A stretch of 64,000 nucleotides of DNA from Thauera humireducens (GCF_001051995.2 NZ_CP014646.1:3224001-3288000); one strand, 5' to 3'; shown: positions 19,194 through 27,589, counted from the stretch's first letter. Notes: a model not told the origin generated them from the sequence alone. Numbers and translations are program-made.

Positions 19194-19433
19194 GTGCACT
19201 CCCTCGATCCCAGAATCCAGTTCGGCAAACATCTGGCAAGGCTGCGTCGCCAGCGCGGGTGGTCTCAGGAGCACCTTGCGCTTGAGAGCGGTCTGGCGCG
19301 GAGCTACCTGGGCGGTGTCGAACGCGGACAGCGGAACATCGCTCTCCTCAACATCTGCCGATTGGCTGAAACGCTGGGGCTACCCCCCTCGGAGTTGCTG
19401 AACTTTCCCTCGTCGGAAGAGCAATCCTCCTAA
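19194..19433 (+). CDS. Small XRE-family regulator (control-protein-like)
   Basis: A 79-residue single-domain helix-turn-helix protein starting at GTG 19194. The HTH is FGKHLARLRRQRGWSQEHLA followed by LESGLARSYLGGVERGQRNI and ICRLAETLGLPPSELL. Its size resembles controller proteins of restriction-modification systems and plasmid-type regulators. It is divergent from the DUF2726 gene, and the phased repeats between them are the likely target. Confidence 0.85.
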   Translation: MHSLDPRIQFGKHLARLRRQRGWSQEHLALESGLARSYLGGVERGQRNIALLNICRLAETLGLPPSELLNFPSSEEQSS

Positions 19434-19562
19434 AACCCTAGGCTGGCAGCCGTGGGCAGTTCGCGATGCACAATCACCCACGCTGCGGGGCGCACGTACG
19501 CGAGTCTCCGTTCGCCCACAAGCGCGCGTTGCGTGCTACACACAAGAGGCAATCTAAAGATA

Positions 19563-19797
19563 GTTGCCGTCGCGTGCGAAGTGTCAAAGCTGGCATGACG
19601 AGGGCATGGTATGGGCCGATGCTCGCCATCCGGTCCGGCTGTTGAGTCGCCCCGCAGGAGTCACAGCGCTCGTATTTCACGCGCCATCCGAGACGTCAGT
19701 CGGCCTCATCCAGACCGGAACAATTTGCACGTGAACGCCCGGTTGCGATTGCCGTGATCGAAATGGCGGCTGGTGACACGACTGCTTGATCTACCCC
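19563..19797 (-). repeat. Arm A of a 235 bp inverted repeat
   Basis: Read on the minus strand from 19797, this begins ggggtagatcaagcagtcgt and runs about 235 bases, matching 38703-38937 on the plus strand at roughly 90 percent with a few substitutions and single-base indels. The shared part stops near cgcacgcgacggca. A 68-residue reading frame over it is not conserved in the other arm, so I do not call a gene. The bases 19798-19964 to its right have no gene I can support. Confidence 0.85.
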
Positions 19798-19964
19798 TAG
19801 AAACCGCAGTTGTGACCCGCTTGCCGCTCCAAGCCGGCGTCGCGCAGGGACCTTCCGGCGTTCGCGACTTCTCTGAACTGCCGCTTTTAGGATCAAGGAA
19901 CCCCCAGAGCGAGAGATCGGGCAGCAACACAATCACTTGCGCTGGCAGGTCGGAGTCGGTCGTC

Positions 19965-21815
19965 CTACTCCCGCCGCAGCACAACAAAAGCAGGAGGCGA
20001 TCGTACGAGGGCATACTGCCAGAGTACGTCTACCTCGAATGGCAGACTGATACTTTCTGGCGCGAGTCCCCCTTTGTGATGGCCTTGCACCTGGAACTGG
20101 TAGCAAGTCTCTTTACCCGTGCGAACAGTGTGGCAAACAGCATACTCGCCGACACCGTTCGTGTTCTCATTGCATGAGCGGGAATGCTTCATATGCAGGC
20201 TCTTCAGCGAGAACCCAGAGCCGACTAGGGCGTAGTTCGGTGGGGACTCTCCGCTACATATCGAGTAAGGCGGTTCGTTTGATCTCCAGCCGTGACCGCT
20301 GCGCCAGCCCTCGCTGCTGCGGTATCGGACGTCGACGCGATCGGCGGAGTGGGCGCTATAGACGAAACTTAATGAGGCTACGGTCTCTCCGTTGGCTACG
20401 ACAGTCAACGTTGGGGGAAGCACACTCTTCTCCGTACCCTCGGTTGACACCCTGATCGGTGGAATCTCCACCGCGATCTCCTGCAGACCCGCGGGAGGAA
20501 GCACGAAAACGTGGCGCGGTAACTGGCGAGTGTCGATGCCCATTCGCTCGCGGCGTGTGCGGATCGACTCTTCATCGAGGGTCATCCCCTCGACGAAGAT
20601 GGCAACAGCCATCGAAGCGGCGTACCTAGATTGCATCAGGAAGGTCACCCGGGCCGCCTCTCCGACTACACGGGGACCGAGGTCAACTATCCCTACGCTT
20701 CCCTCTAGCCGGTTGCCTACACGCGTCAGGTGCAGTTCTAGCCTGGGTTGATTGTCAGACGAGTCCACCGGCGGCATCACAACCTTCCTTCGAAGGTCAG
20801 CGCCGGTCGACGTTTCTCCTTCGAACTGCAGGCGTGGAGACGCGTCCGATTCGCTCGCATCGAACTCTAGGCAAACACCGATGCACGGGAATTTATGTGG
20901 CCGTTTGCTACTTGGAGTTTCAAGGCTGCGCCATGATGCACCAGGAAGGGGTGCAACAGACTCCATTTGTTTCCGCAATGACTGCTGGTAACGTGACGCA
21001 CGCTCTTGCTCGGCAACCGACACTGCACTCACCCTGGCGTTGTGCTCGTTCTCCATGGCACGCCGTATAACTGACGACCCGACAAAACTGCGCTCCAAGT
21101 CCGCGGCCGCTTGGTATATATCCTTGATGATGCGGCCGATGGCCCCTCGTTGCCCCCTAAGAATCTCTTCTTGAAGCCGCGCCGGCGCATCGGTACGCAT
21201 TAAAGGACGGCGGCTGGTTACCCATCGATCGATTACCTCGTCTTTACGGGCATCCGGCAAAAGGGGAGGGTTGCAGACCAGCTTGCTCTGATTTCGAAGC
21301 AAGAGCTCGCGAAGGTACGCGTCAGGAAAAACTTGCTTCCAAGGCGGCGTATCGAGTCCGGCAATGCGCGCTAGCCGATCGACGAATCCGACACAATTTA
21401 CGGCCAAAGCCGAATAGTCTGGAGGATTGAGACGCCAATTCTCGATCTCGGTAATCATCCGGTCGAACGTGTCGTCATCGATGAACGTAGTTAGCGTTAG
21501 ATTTGCTGGGTTGTGAACGTAACGATGCGGTTCGTATCGAAGGGTTCCGGGCACCTCGGTGGTCACAGCCTTAGCCAGAACCACGTAGTACTTCATCGTT
21601 CCCTCTGAAGCCGTCTCCAAGTAGGAAAAGCCAAAAGCCCGGCGTGCAAGTGGCTGCCCCCTGTAGACCCCTTGAAACTCAACGAATGCGTGTGGGCTCT
21701 CTTTTGGCGACCAACTTTCTGGCTTTGCGTGGAAGATAACTTGCACCAGGGTTTCAGCCCTCGCTTGGCACACGAAGGCCAGAAGGAGCACGGCCGCTAC
21801 TACTACTGCTCTCAT
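19965..21815 (-). CDS. Exported protein with possible permuted NlpC/P60 (YiiX-like) peptidase domain
   Basis: A 616-residue protein starting at ATG 21815 with a signal peptide (AVVVAAVLLLAFVCQARA, cleavage after ARA). At residues 25-150 the order is His42 in SPHAFVEF, then DDDTFDRMITEIENW, then Cys141 in ALAVNCVGFVDRLA. A His before a Cys at the start of a helix is the arrangement of circularly permuted NlpC/P60-like peptidases or acyltransferases. This is inference from pattern, not a confirmed match. The middle (about 330-500) looks beta-rich; the end is Cys-rich (CSGESPPN, SRSCNENTN, CHTVRTGKETC). It overlaps the upstream exported-protein gene by ATGA, so the two are translationally coupled. 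Confidence 0.65.
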   Translation of the reverse strand: MRAVVVAAVLLLAFVCQARAETLVQVIFHAKPESWSPKESPHAFVEFQGVYRGQPLARRAFGFSYLETASEGTMKYYVVLAKAVTTEVPGTLRYEPHRYVHNPANLTLTTFIDDDTFDRMITEIENWRLNPPDYSALAVNCVGFVDRLARIAGLDTPPWKQVFPDAYLRELLLRNQSKLVCNPPLLPDARKDEVIDRWVTSRRPLMRTDAPARLQEEILRGQRGAIGRIIKDIYQAAADLERSFVGSSVIRRAMENEHNARVSAVSVAEQERASRYQQSLRKQMESVAPLPGASWRSLETPSSKRPHKFPCIGVCLEFDASESDASPRLQFEGETSTGADLRRKVVMPPVDSSDNQPRLELHLTRVGNRLEGSVGIVDLGPRVVGEAARVTFLMQSRYAASMAVAIFVEGMTLDEESIRTRRERMGIDTRQLPRHVFVLPPAGLQEIAVEIPPIRVSTEGTEKSVLPPTLTVVANGETVASLSFVYSAHSADRVDVRYRSSEGWRSGHGWRSNEPPYSICSGESPPNYALVGSGFSLKSLHMKHSRSCNENTNGVGEYAVCHTVRTGKETCYQFQVQGHHKGGLAPESISLPFEVDVLWQYALVRSPPAFVVLRRE

Positions 21816-22723
21816 TGCAACCCCGCCAGCAACGAATTCACCAACACGGCGCCAGTTGCGTCGGGCGTCGGCGTGCTTGTAACCGCGTAGTAAAGCTTCC
21901 AGTTCTCGAACTCTAGAACGAAAGGTAAGAAGTCGAAGCCAGTCCATGATGTGGATGCGCTGGCGGGGACGAAGGTTTTCGCTACAAAAGCGCTAATTGG
22001 GTAACCAGCGGCCTCAAGATCGGACGCTTGGGCCACGTAAACAGTTTTGGCAACTTTTCCCCCGTCGATGATAGCGAAAGGAAATCTCGACGGACCACCC
22101 CACAACCCCAAGGGCAGAAAGCTGTCGGAGTGATCGGAGGCGCTCCTAGATAATGTCTCCGTATGGCTGGTCAGCAAGTCTCGTACCAGGCGAATCGCTT
22201 TGGAGTTGTCGATCGGAATCGCTGAGTCGATGTGGACCGCCGTAACGCAAGCCGATTCGTAGACGACCGAACTCGGTGCGCGAACTACTGTATCTATCTC
22301 GATTGCCGTCACATCCATACTGTGGCCGAGTTTGACGCGAACGTGGTTCCTGTCTTCTGCGCCGCACGCAGTTCCTGCTAGCATCTTCCGCAGATCGGCA
22401 CCGAGAACCTGATAGCCAAGGCGTGTTGTCGCTTTGCCGCCAGACACGATGGCGTCGACAACCAAGGCATACCGCGGTGGCTCCAACTTGAGACGCGGGC
22501 GCGGGTACTTGTCACGGATGGGCCCAAGGACGTCGGCAAAAGGGGCGACCATAAACTCGCAGACCGAGTGGCGAACCATGTCCATGTTCAATGGGCAAAT
22601 CCGCCGCGGCGGCACAGAGTCTACGTCTTCGACCGAATCCCATCTTGCCATAGGCCCGGCTTGGGACTGCAGCCCGGCACTCGCCAAAACTGCAGCGAGC
22701 GTGCATCGCAATAAGATCTGCAT
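21812..22723 (-). CDS. Exported protein of unknown function
   Basis: A 303-residue protein with a signal peptide (MQILLRCTLAAVLASAGLQS, cleavage near QAG). The mature part has four cysteines in the first 150 residues (ICPLNMD, VCEFMVA, TACGAED, ESACVTA), possibly two disulfides. I do not recognise a family. Its stop overlaps the start of the downstream peptidase-like gene (ATGA), so the two exported proteins are made together and may act as a pair in the periplasm. Confidence 0.6.
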   Translation of the reverse strand: MQILLRCTLAAVLASAGLQSQAGPMARWDSVEDVDSVPPRRICPLNMDMVRHSVCEFMVAPFADVLGPIRDKYPRPRLKLEPPRYALVVDAIVSGGKATTRLGYQVLGADLRKMLAGTACGAEDRNHVRVKLGHSMDVTAIEIDTVVRAPSSVVYESACVTAVHIDSAIPIDNSKAIRLVRDLLTSHTETLSRSASDHSDSFLPLGLWGGPSRFPFAIIDGGKVAKTVYVAQASDLEAAGYPISAFVAKTFVPASASTSWTGFDFLPFVLEFENWKLYYAVTSTPTPDATGAVLVNSLLAGLQ

Positions 22724-22995
22724 GACGCCTCCAGACTGTAGTAAGCAAATGCCCGCGTTAGCTGACTCTGATCAGTTCAATATAGATACTGGCGTGATTG
22801 GACGAAAGTGTGTTTGCCAGGGTGGTCTCCTCAAGTGGGACCACCACTGCAGTGGGACCGTCACTGCACAAGACGGCAGAAACTATGTCCAGATGCGCGT
22901 TGGCCAGCCGGACCTGATGCCACGCTGGCTCTCAATCAACCAAGCACTACTCATCAAACCTGCGCATAGGGGTCGGCTTGACGGTGGCGGGCGTT
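22724..22995. other. Upstream region of the exported-protein operon; no gene seen
   Basis: About 270 bases between the operon start and a small inverted-repeat element. It should hold the operon promoter. No open frame here has convincing coding character on either strand. Confidence 0.3.
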
Positions 22996-23175
22996 GGCCG
23001 AGGCTGTGTAAGAACGCGCACACGGGTTGTCGCTGTGGGAAGCCGTGGCTGAAGCGCCGGCGTAGGATCGGTTGCGGTGGGAGCCCTTAGTCCTCCAGAG
23101 GAGCGATAGCAGCCATCGGTGGGAAAACTCTCAACCGACTTGCCGACTATTCACGTTTTTTACACAGCCTCGGCC
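22996..23175. repeat. MITE-like 180 bp element with 22-base inverted ends
   Basis: The left end ggccgaggctgtgtaagaac and the right end (reverse complement ggccgaggctgtgtaaaaaa) are near-perfect inverted repeats 180 bases apart, with no room for a transposase. The ggctgtgtaaaaa tip is common among IS ends. It is probably an internally deleted, non-autonomous copy of an insertion sequence. I could not see a target-site duplication. Confidence 0.7.
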
Positions 23176-23262
23176 GAGGCACTACGAAGGGCGGAGTTTC
23201 CCTCAGTCAGGTCAGGAGCCGACACGATTCAGCACGAATTCACTGCATAGGGTTGTTCCGTC

Positions 23263-23937
23263 TCAGGGCAATGGCAGTCTTTCGACCAAGCTCGAACCCT
23301 GCGTCCGCGGATTCCCCACCGCTAGCCCCACCGGATAGGCCTCCATTTCCGCTGACGGGTAGTCGCCGACGAGCTCGAGCACCATTTTCGCGTCGGTAAC
23401 ACCAGGATCCAGCCAAGCGGCGTAGTCCTCGGGCCGGATGAGGAGCGGCATCCGATCATGGATAGGCCGCATCAATTCATTCGCCGCAGTCGTCAGAATC
23501 GCGAAGGTGAGGACCGACCCCGTAGGGCCCTCCCAGTGCTCGAGGAGCCCACCGAAGCCGAACAGCGCCTCACCACCGACGGGCCGGATGAATTACGGCT
23601 GCTTGTACCCGGCAACCGGTACCCACTCGTAGAACCCCGACGCCGGCGCGAGCACGCGCGACCGCTTGAAAGCGTGCCTGAACATCGGCTTCTCGCCCGC
23701 GGTCTCGACCTTCGCGTTGATGGGCAGGGCGAGCTTGCCAGGTTCCTTCACCCAGGACGGCAGCAATCCCCAGCGTGCGGAGATCAGCTCGCGCTCTCCG
23801 TCGACGCCGCAGCGGACGATCTGCGCATCCTGCGACGGGGCGATGTTGTAGCGCTCCTCGAGGTTAGCCGGCTCGACGCCAAACTGCTCTCGTAGACGCG
23901 ATTGAGGGCCATACAGGGCATAGCGACCGCACATCAC
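23263..23937 (-). pseudogene. SRAP-family (YedK/HMCES) protein broken by a single stop codon
   Basis: A 225-codon frame that would encode a full SOS-response-associated peptidase-like protein, which crosslinks to abasic sites in single-stranded DNA through Cys2. It opens MMCGRYALYGPQSRLREQFG and has RYNIAPSQ, SGFYEW and IHDRMPLL. At 23593-23595 a TAA replaces the Tyr codon in KQPY-FIRP; reading continues in the same frame to 23263. One base change therefore separates it from an intact gene. A second, intact copy lies at 26900-27589. Confidence 0.85.
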
Positions 23938-24028
23938 AGTCTCCGGTCAGTACGTTGTAGCGACACCCTACACCGCTCGAACAAGCCCGGCATAAACTGT
24001 AGATGTTTACAGCAAATAACGCGCCACC

Positions 24029-24349
24029 ATGTTCGTTCGCATCCGCCGCCTGCGCCAAGGCGGTCGCCGCATTCCAGACCACGAAGCCGGTCGGCCCGAG
24101 CACCAGGCGGTCGGTGATTTGCAGTCGAAGGGCCGCAAGTTCGAGCTGCACCAGCCACTGGCGAACGCCGGCCCGAGATATTTGCTCCACGACGCTCGCG
24201 TGGTAGCCGTTCAGCCGGGCGTCGGCGGCATGCTCATTCGTGGGTTCGAGGAGTACCGCGGCGGCGCCGTGCTGCAGGAGTGGGAGGTCACGCCCCTCGA
24301 CCAGGTACTCGGCGACGACGGACTGAAGCACTGGAACTGGCCGCGCTAG
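24029..24349 (+). CDS. Hypothetical protein
   Basis: About 106 residues, 3 bases before the next plus-strand gene, so probably the first of three co-directional genes with the XRE-like and SNase genes. The end reads GGMLIRGFEEYRGGAVLQEW, which looks like genuine protein. The minus strand is also open here, so the call rests mainly on operon context. I do not recognise a family. Confidence 0.4.
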   Translation: MFVRIRRLRQGGRRIPDHEAGRPEHQAVGDLQSKGRKFELHQPLANAGPRYLLHDARVVAVQPGVGGMLIRGFEEYRGGAVLQEWEVTPLDQVLGDDGLKHWNWPR

Positions 24350-24379
24350 AATATGCCTTTGGAAAATCGAAAGCCCGCC

Positions 24380-24646
24380 ATGAAGCTCAAGATCTACACC
24401 GGCGCCGAGGTCCGCGAACTGCGGCGCAAGCTACGCCTCAACCAGCTGGAGTTTTGGACGCCCTTCCAGACGACTCAGAGCGGCGGCAGCCGATACGAGT
24501 CCGGTCGCGAGATCCCCAACCCCGTCCAGGTGCTGCTGAACATCGCCTTCGGTACCGATGCGAAGGCCGCGGCGATCTTCGACGAGCTGCGCGCGCACGG
24601 GAGACCAAAGAGGAAGGCCAAGACCACTAATGCCGAGGCCAAGTAG
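24380..24646 (+). CDS. Small XRE-like DNA-binding protein
   Basis: About 88 residues from ATG 24380 (ATG 24353 is an alternative start). The part GAEVRELRRKLRLNQLEFWT, then TTQSGGSRYESGREIPNPVQ, has the shape of an XRE helix-turn-helix in which the recognition region is followed by the usual Y-E-x-G-R-x-I-P. The C-terminus is basic (RPKRKAKTTNAEAK). Its stop overlaps the GTG start of the SNase gene. Confidence 0.7.
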   Translation: MKLKIYTGAEVRELRRKLRLNQLEFWTPFQTTQSGGSRYESGREIPNPVQVLLNIAFGTDAKAAAIFDELRAHGRPKRKAKTTNAEAK

Positions 24647-25068
24647 TGCCGGGCACCGCAGCGCTCATCGTCGGCCTCGTAGTGGCGATCGCCGACGGCG
24701 ACACGCTGACCGTGCTGAACGAGGACTTTCAGCAGGTCAAGATCCGGCTGGCGGAGATCGCCGCCCCCGAGAAGAAGCAGGCTTTTGGCACCCGCTCCAG
24801 GCAGTCCCTCGGCGAGTTGTGCCACGAGAAGCGCGCCGAGGTGAGGGTAGAGGACGTCGACCGCTATAAGCGCATCGTCGGCCGGGTCACCTGCGCGGGC
24901 GTGGATGCGAACGCCGCACAGGTGCGCCGCGGCATGGCGTGGGTGTATGACCGCTACGCGAAGGACAAGACCCTGTACCGGGCGCAGGACGAGGCGCGCA
25001 GTGCTGGGCGCGGACTCTGGGCAGATAGAGACCCCGTGGCGCCATGGGAATGGCGGAAACGCTCATGA
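24646..25068 (+). CDS. Thermonuclease-family (SNase-like) nuclease
   Basis: About 140 residues starting at GTG 24646, overlapping the previous stop. The staphylococcal-nuclease fold motifs are in order: IADGDTLTVL (metal-binding Asp), KIRLAEIAAPEKKQ (catalytic Arg and Glu region) and RYKRIVGRV (second catalytic Arg region), ending DEARSAGRGLWADRDPVAPW, the usual C-terminus. There is no clear signal peptide, unlike many secreted SNases. Close relatives occur on plasmids and integrative elements. It degrades DNA or RNA with Ca2+ in the characterised family members. Confidence 0.9.
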   Translation: MPGTAALIVGLVVAIADGDTLTVLNEDFQQVKIRLAEIAAPEKKQAFGTRSRQSLGELCHEKRAEVRVEDVDRYKRIVGRVTCAGVDANAAQVRRGMAWVYDRYAKDKTLYRAQDEARSAGRGLWADRDPVAPWEWRKRS

Positions 25069-25208
25069 CAACGATTATTTCCCGCAACGTCGTGGCCTGA
25101 TTCAAGGCCGCGGCGGACAGCACTCGGCCAGTGGCCAGCCAGGGCAATAGCACCCTAAAGTCACATTTCCAAGCAGCTCGGCGCGAAATTAAGCAATGGT
25201 CGCAGCCA

Positions 25209-25512
25209 TCATGCGCTTCGACTTGAAGCTCGCCTTGCGAGTCGCTGTGTCGTGTTGAGTTGCAGCAGGTTCATTACGATGTGGCGAACGATGGCCAGGT
25301 TGTTGGCGGCATAGCCGCTGCGCACCCGTGACTGATCCTCGTGGAACTGCACATCCACACACCCGTGAAGCTGATTCTTGATTTCCCAGTGGCTGCGTGC
25401 GGCCCGAGCGACGAGCTTTGCGTTGGCTCGCGAGCTGCTGATATAAAAGACGCGCTCGGTGTTGGTGTGATCGCCCACGGTGCGAATGCGCTCGACGACC
25501 GCGAATGTAGGT
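25209..25512 (-). pseudogene. ISAs1-family transposase, C-terminal fragment
   Basis: About 100 residues matching the end of ISAs1-type transposases: ERVFYISSSRANAKLVARAA, then HWEIKNQLHGCVDVQFHED and NNLAIVRHIVMNLLQ. The N-terminal two thirds and the element ends are absent. No start codon for the family reading lies in the remaining DNA. Confidence 0.85.
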
Positions 25513-25650
25513 TCACAGAAAAACTGAGAAAACTAACAAATAGTTGCTCAGCTACGGGCGGAAGACAAGATCACGATCGAGAAGGGGCGACGGCGACACC
25601 GCGGACGCCTCGTCGGCGAGTGTGGCCGCAACCCGGTCGAACACGTATTC

Positions 25651-25914
25651 TCATTCGACTTCATTACGCGAAAGGGCGAGCGGCTCTGTGGGGAGACTCA
25701 AAGGGGAATCGCTCGGCGCAAGATGAACGACCGATTGGGGCGTGGCCTCGCTATACCCGGCTGAGGCAGCCCTGTAAGCGTTGCAGCATACGAGGAACGA
25801 ATCGCACTCGGGACACACGAAACCCTCGACTCCCTCGCCAGCCACACGCTCATAGCGCTCAAGCGCCACAGGGGCGTGACACGCCGGACAGGTGAGGTGG
25901 GTCGGATGTTTCAT
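25651..25914 (-). CDS. Small zinc-ribbon protein, LexA-controlled candidate
   Basis: An 87-residue protein from ATG 25914 with two paired cysteine knuckles, CPACHAPV and CPECDSFLVCC, giving a likely zinc ribbon at about residues 10-50; the rest is low-complexity. The start lies 20 bases from a perfect CTG-N10-CAG LexA box shared with the divergent gene, so it is probably induced by DNA damage. I do not recognise a named family. Confidence 0.6.
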   Translation of the reverse strand: MKHPTHLTCPACHAPVALERYERVAGEGVEGFVCPECDSFLVCCNAYRAASAGYSEATPQSVVHLAPSDSPLSLPTEPLALSRNEVE

Positions 25915-25933
25915 CGCATACGCTCCTGCTAAA

Positions 25934-25949
25934 CTGTATTTTCGTACAG
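25934..25949. promoter_or_regulatory. LexA box (SOS operator)
   Basis: The 16-mer ctgtattttcgtacag fits the CTGT-N8-ACAG LexA consensus of beta- and gammaproteobacteria with an AT-rich left half. It lies midway between divergent starts at 25914 and 25971, so it can control both. It is the only such box I found in the window. Confidence 0.8.
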
Positions 25950-25970
25950 CCTTCAGCGAGAAGCAAGGAC

Positions 25971-26225
25971 GTGACCTGCCGCACTGTGGACATCGCGCTT
26001 GTCGAACTCGACGAAGCCGCGCTGCTTGCATCGGGCGCGGCGTTGCGGCGCAGCCTGCCCTGGCTCGGTGCCCAGCCGTCCGTCCAGCCGAGCCATGGCC
26101 TGCTCAATGCGTTGACGGCGAAAGCCTATCTGCATCGAGACAACCACCTCGAACTGCGTATCGAGGGCACATTCGGCAGCGAACTGGTACTGGTCGTCCC
26201 GGACGGCCAATGGTCATGGCGATGA
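25971..26225 (+). CDS. Hypothetical protein, LexA-controlled candidate
   Basis: An 84-residue protein starting at GTG 25971 (or GTG 25986), 21 bases from the LexA box. It has a patterned sequence (DIALVELDEAALLASGAALR; LELRIEGTFGSELVLVVPDG) with alternating hydrophobics that suggest a small beta-rich domain. I do not know the family. Its neighbours downstream are an H-NS gene and an SRAP gene, so it may belong to a DNA-damage or mobile-element maintenance group. Confidence 0.5.
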   Translation: MTCRTVDIALVELDEAALLASGAALRRSLPWLGAQPSVQPSHGLLNALTAKAYLHRDNHLELRIEGTFGSELVLVVPDGQWSWR

Positions 26226-26342
26226 ATGCTGATCACGCCGTCCATCACCGATTTCTCTACGACCAAAGACGTAGTTACGAAATGACGCGGGTACCATACG
26301 GGCGTGGCACACAGGTGCCGATCCTTCGAACGAGCCCTCTTC

Positions 26343-26795
26343 ATGACCAACCTTGCCGACTACAGTCTCCCCCAGCTCAAGCAACTCCAGACGCGCATCA
26401 CCAAGGAGATCGAGAAGCGCGAAAGTGACACTAAGGCATCCCTGCTGAAGCGTCTGCGCAAGCTTGCCCAGGAGGAAGGCATCAGCCTGGAAGATCTGCT
26501 GGGCCGTGACGCTGGCACGATCGCCCCGGCCGCAAAGCGGGGACGTCCCACCGCAAAGTCCGTTTCGGCGAAGAAGGAACCATTGCCAGCCAAGTACTGC
26601 AACCCCAACAATCTCGAACAATCCTGGTCGGGCCGGGGACGCAAACCGGGATGGTTCGAAGCTTGGGTGGCCAATGGCGGCAGCATTACTGCTCTGGAGA
26701 ACGCCGCGACCGTGGCGAACAAGGGACGCCGTGGTGCGCTGGCCATCACCCCCGCCGCGGCCGAACCGGTGCCCGAGGCCCCCGCTGCGGCGTAA
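26343..26795 (+). CDS. H-NS-family histone-like protein
   Basis: A 150-residue nucleoid protein. The N-terminal part (about 5-45) is a coiled coil (LPQLKQLQTRITKEIEKRES), and the C-terminal DNA-binding core is NLEQSWSGRGRKPGWFEAW at about residues 85-105, the G-R-G-R-x-P AT-hook-like loop of this family. A low-complexity Ala/Pro tail follows. H-NS homologues carried on mobile DNA often silence that DNA in the host; the AT-richer recombinase module nearby would be a natural target (inference). Confidence 0.9.
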   Translation: MTNLADYSLPQLKQLQTRITKEIEKRESDTKASLLKRLRKLAQEEGISLEDLLGRDAGTIAPAAKRGRPTAKSVSAKKEPLPAKYCNPNNLEQSWSGRGRKPGWFEAWVANGGSITALENAATVANKGRRGALAITPAAAEPVPEAPAAA

Positions 26796-26899
26796 GTCAC
26801 CGTCACGCGCAAACGCGCCACACTGCCTGTCCGGAAGCGGGAAATCAGTTCATTCTTCCGAAGGCCTGCGCCCTTCTCAGGTGTTCGGAGACAACCCTC

Positions 26900-27589
26900 A
26901 TGTGCGGCAGATACGCACTCTACGGCCCCGTATCACGGCTGCGTGAACGGTTCTCAGCCAACATCGATGAACTGGCGGCCGACTTCGGCCCACGCTACAA
27001 CGCAGCCCCGATGCAACTGCTGCCCGTCGTCCGCCAGCGCCCCAGCGGCGAACGCGTCGTGCACCTGCTGCGCTGGGGCCTGATCCCCGGCTGGGCGAAG
27101 GACGAGACCATCGCCACCCGGCTCAGCAATGCACGTGGCGAAACGCTGGCCGAGAAGCCCGCCTTCCGCACCGCCTACAGATCGCGCCGGTGCATCGTGC
27201 CAGCCTCCGGCTTTTACGAGTGGAAGGCGATCCCCGGCGGCAAGCAGCCCTACTACATACAGCCAGCCAACGACGAGCTATTCGGCTTCGCCGGGCTGTG
27301 GGAGCGATGGACCAGCCCCGCAGGCACCCCGATCGACACCTTCACCGTCGTCACCACCGAGGCGAACGAATCCATGCGCGCGCTGCACGAGCGCATGCCG
27401 GTGATCCTGCAGCCCGGGGATGACAACCTGTGGCTCAGCCGGGACACCACCCCCGAGCGCTTCGGCCAACTCATCGCGCCCTGCCCGGACGCCATGCTGC
27501 GCATGCATCCAGTGTCGAAGGCGGTCGGCAACGTGCGCAACGAGGGGCCGCAACTGATCGACGCATCGTCAGATCCACAGTCGCAATGA
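26900..27589 (+). CDS. SRAP-family abasic-site processing protein (YedK/HMCES)
   Basis: A 229-residue intact SRAP protein. It forms a stable thiazolidine crosslink to abasic sites in single-stranded DNA through Cys2. The start MCGRYALYG gives the needed Cys at position 2 after Met removal. Also present are RYNAAPMQ (Asn of the active site), SGFYEWK (Glu) and LHERMPVIL (His). It is close to the broken copy at 23263-23937, so the island carries a duplicate pair, and a LexA box lies 950 bases upstream. Confidence 0.93.
   Translation: MCGRYALYGPVSRLRERFSANIDELAADFGPRYNAAPMQLLPVVRQRPSGERVVHLLRWGLIPGWAKDETIATRLSNARGETLAEKPAFRTAYRSRRCIVPASGFYEWKAIPGGKQPYYIQPANDELFGFAGLWERWTSPAGTPIDTFTVVTTEANESMRALHERMPVILQPGDDNLWLSRDTTPERFGQLIAPCPDAMLRMHPVSKAVGNVRNEGPQLIDASSDPQSQ

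Noticed and set aside
19474-19680. 68-residue frame (KYERCDSCGATQQPDR) over inverted-repeat arm A
   Set aside because: The matching arm B carries an indel that breaks this frame, so it is not conserved as protein.
23864-24331. 155-codon minus-strand frame opposite the 24029-24349 gene
   Set aside because: It overlaps the start of the SRAP pseudogene and breaks the compact plus-strand operon; no family resemblance.
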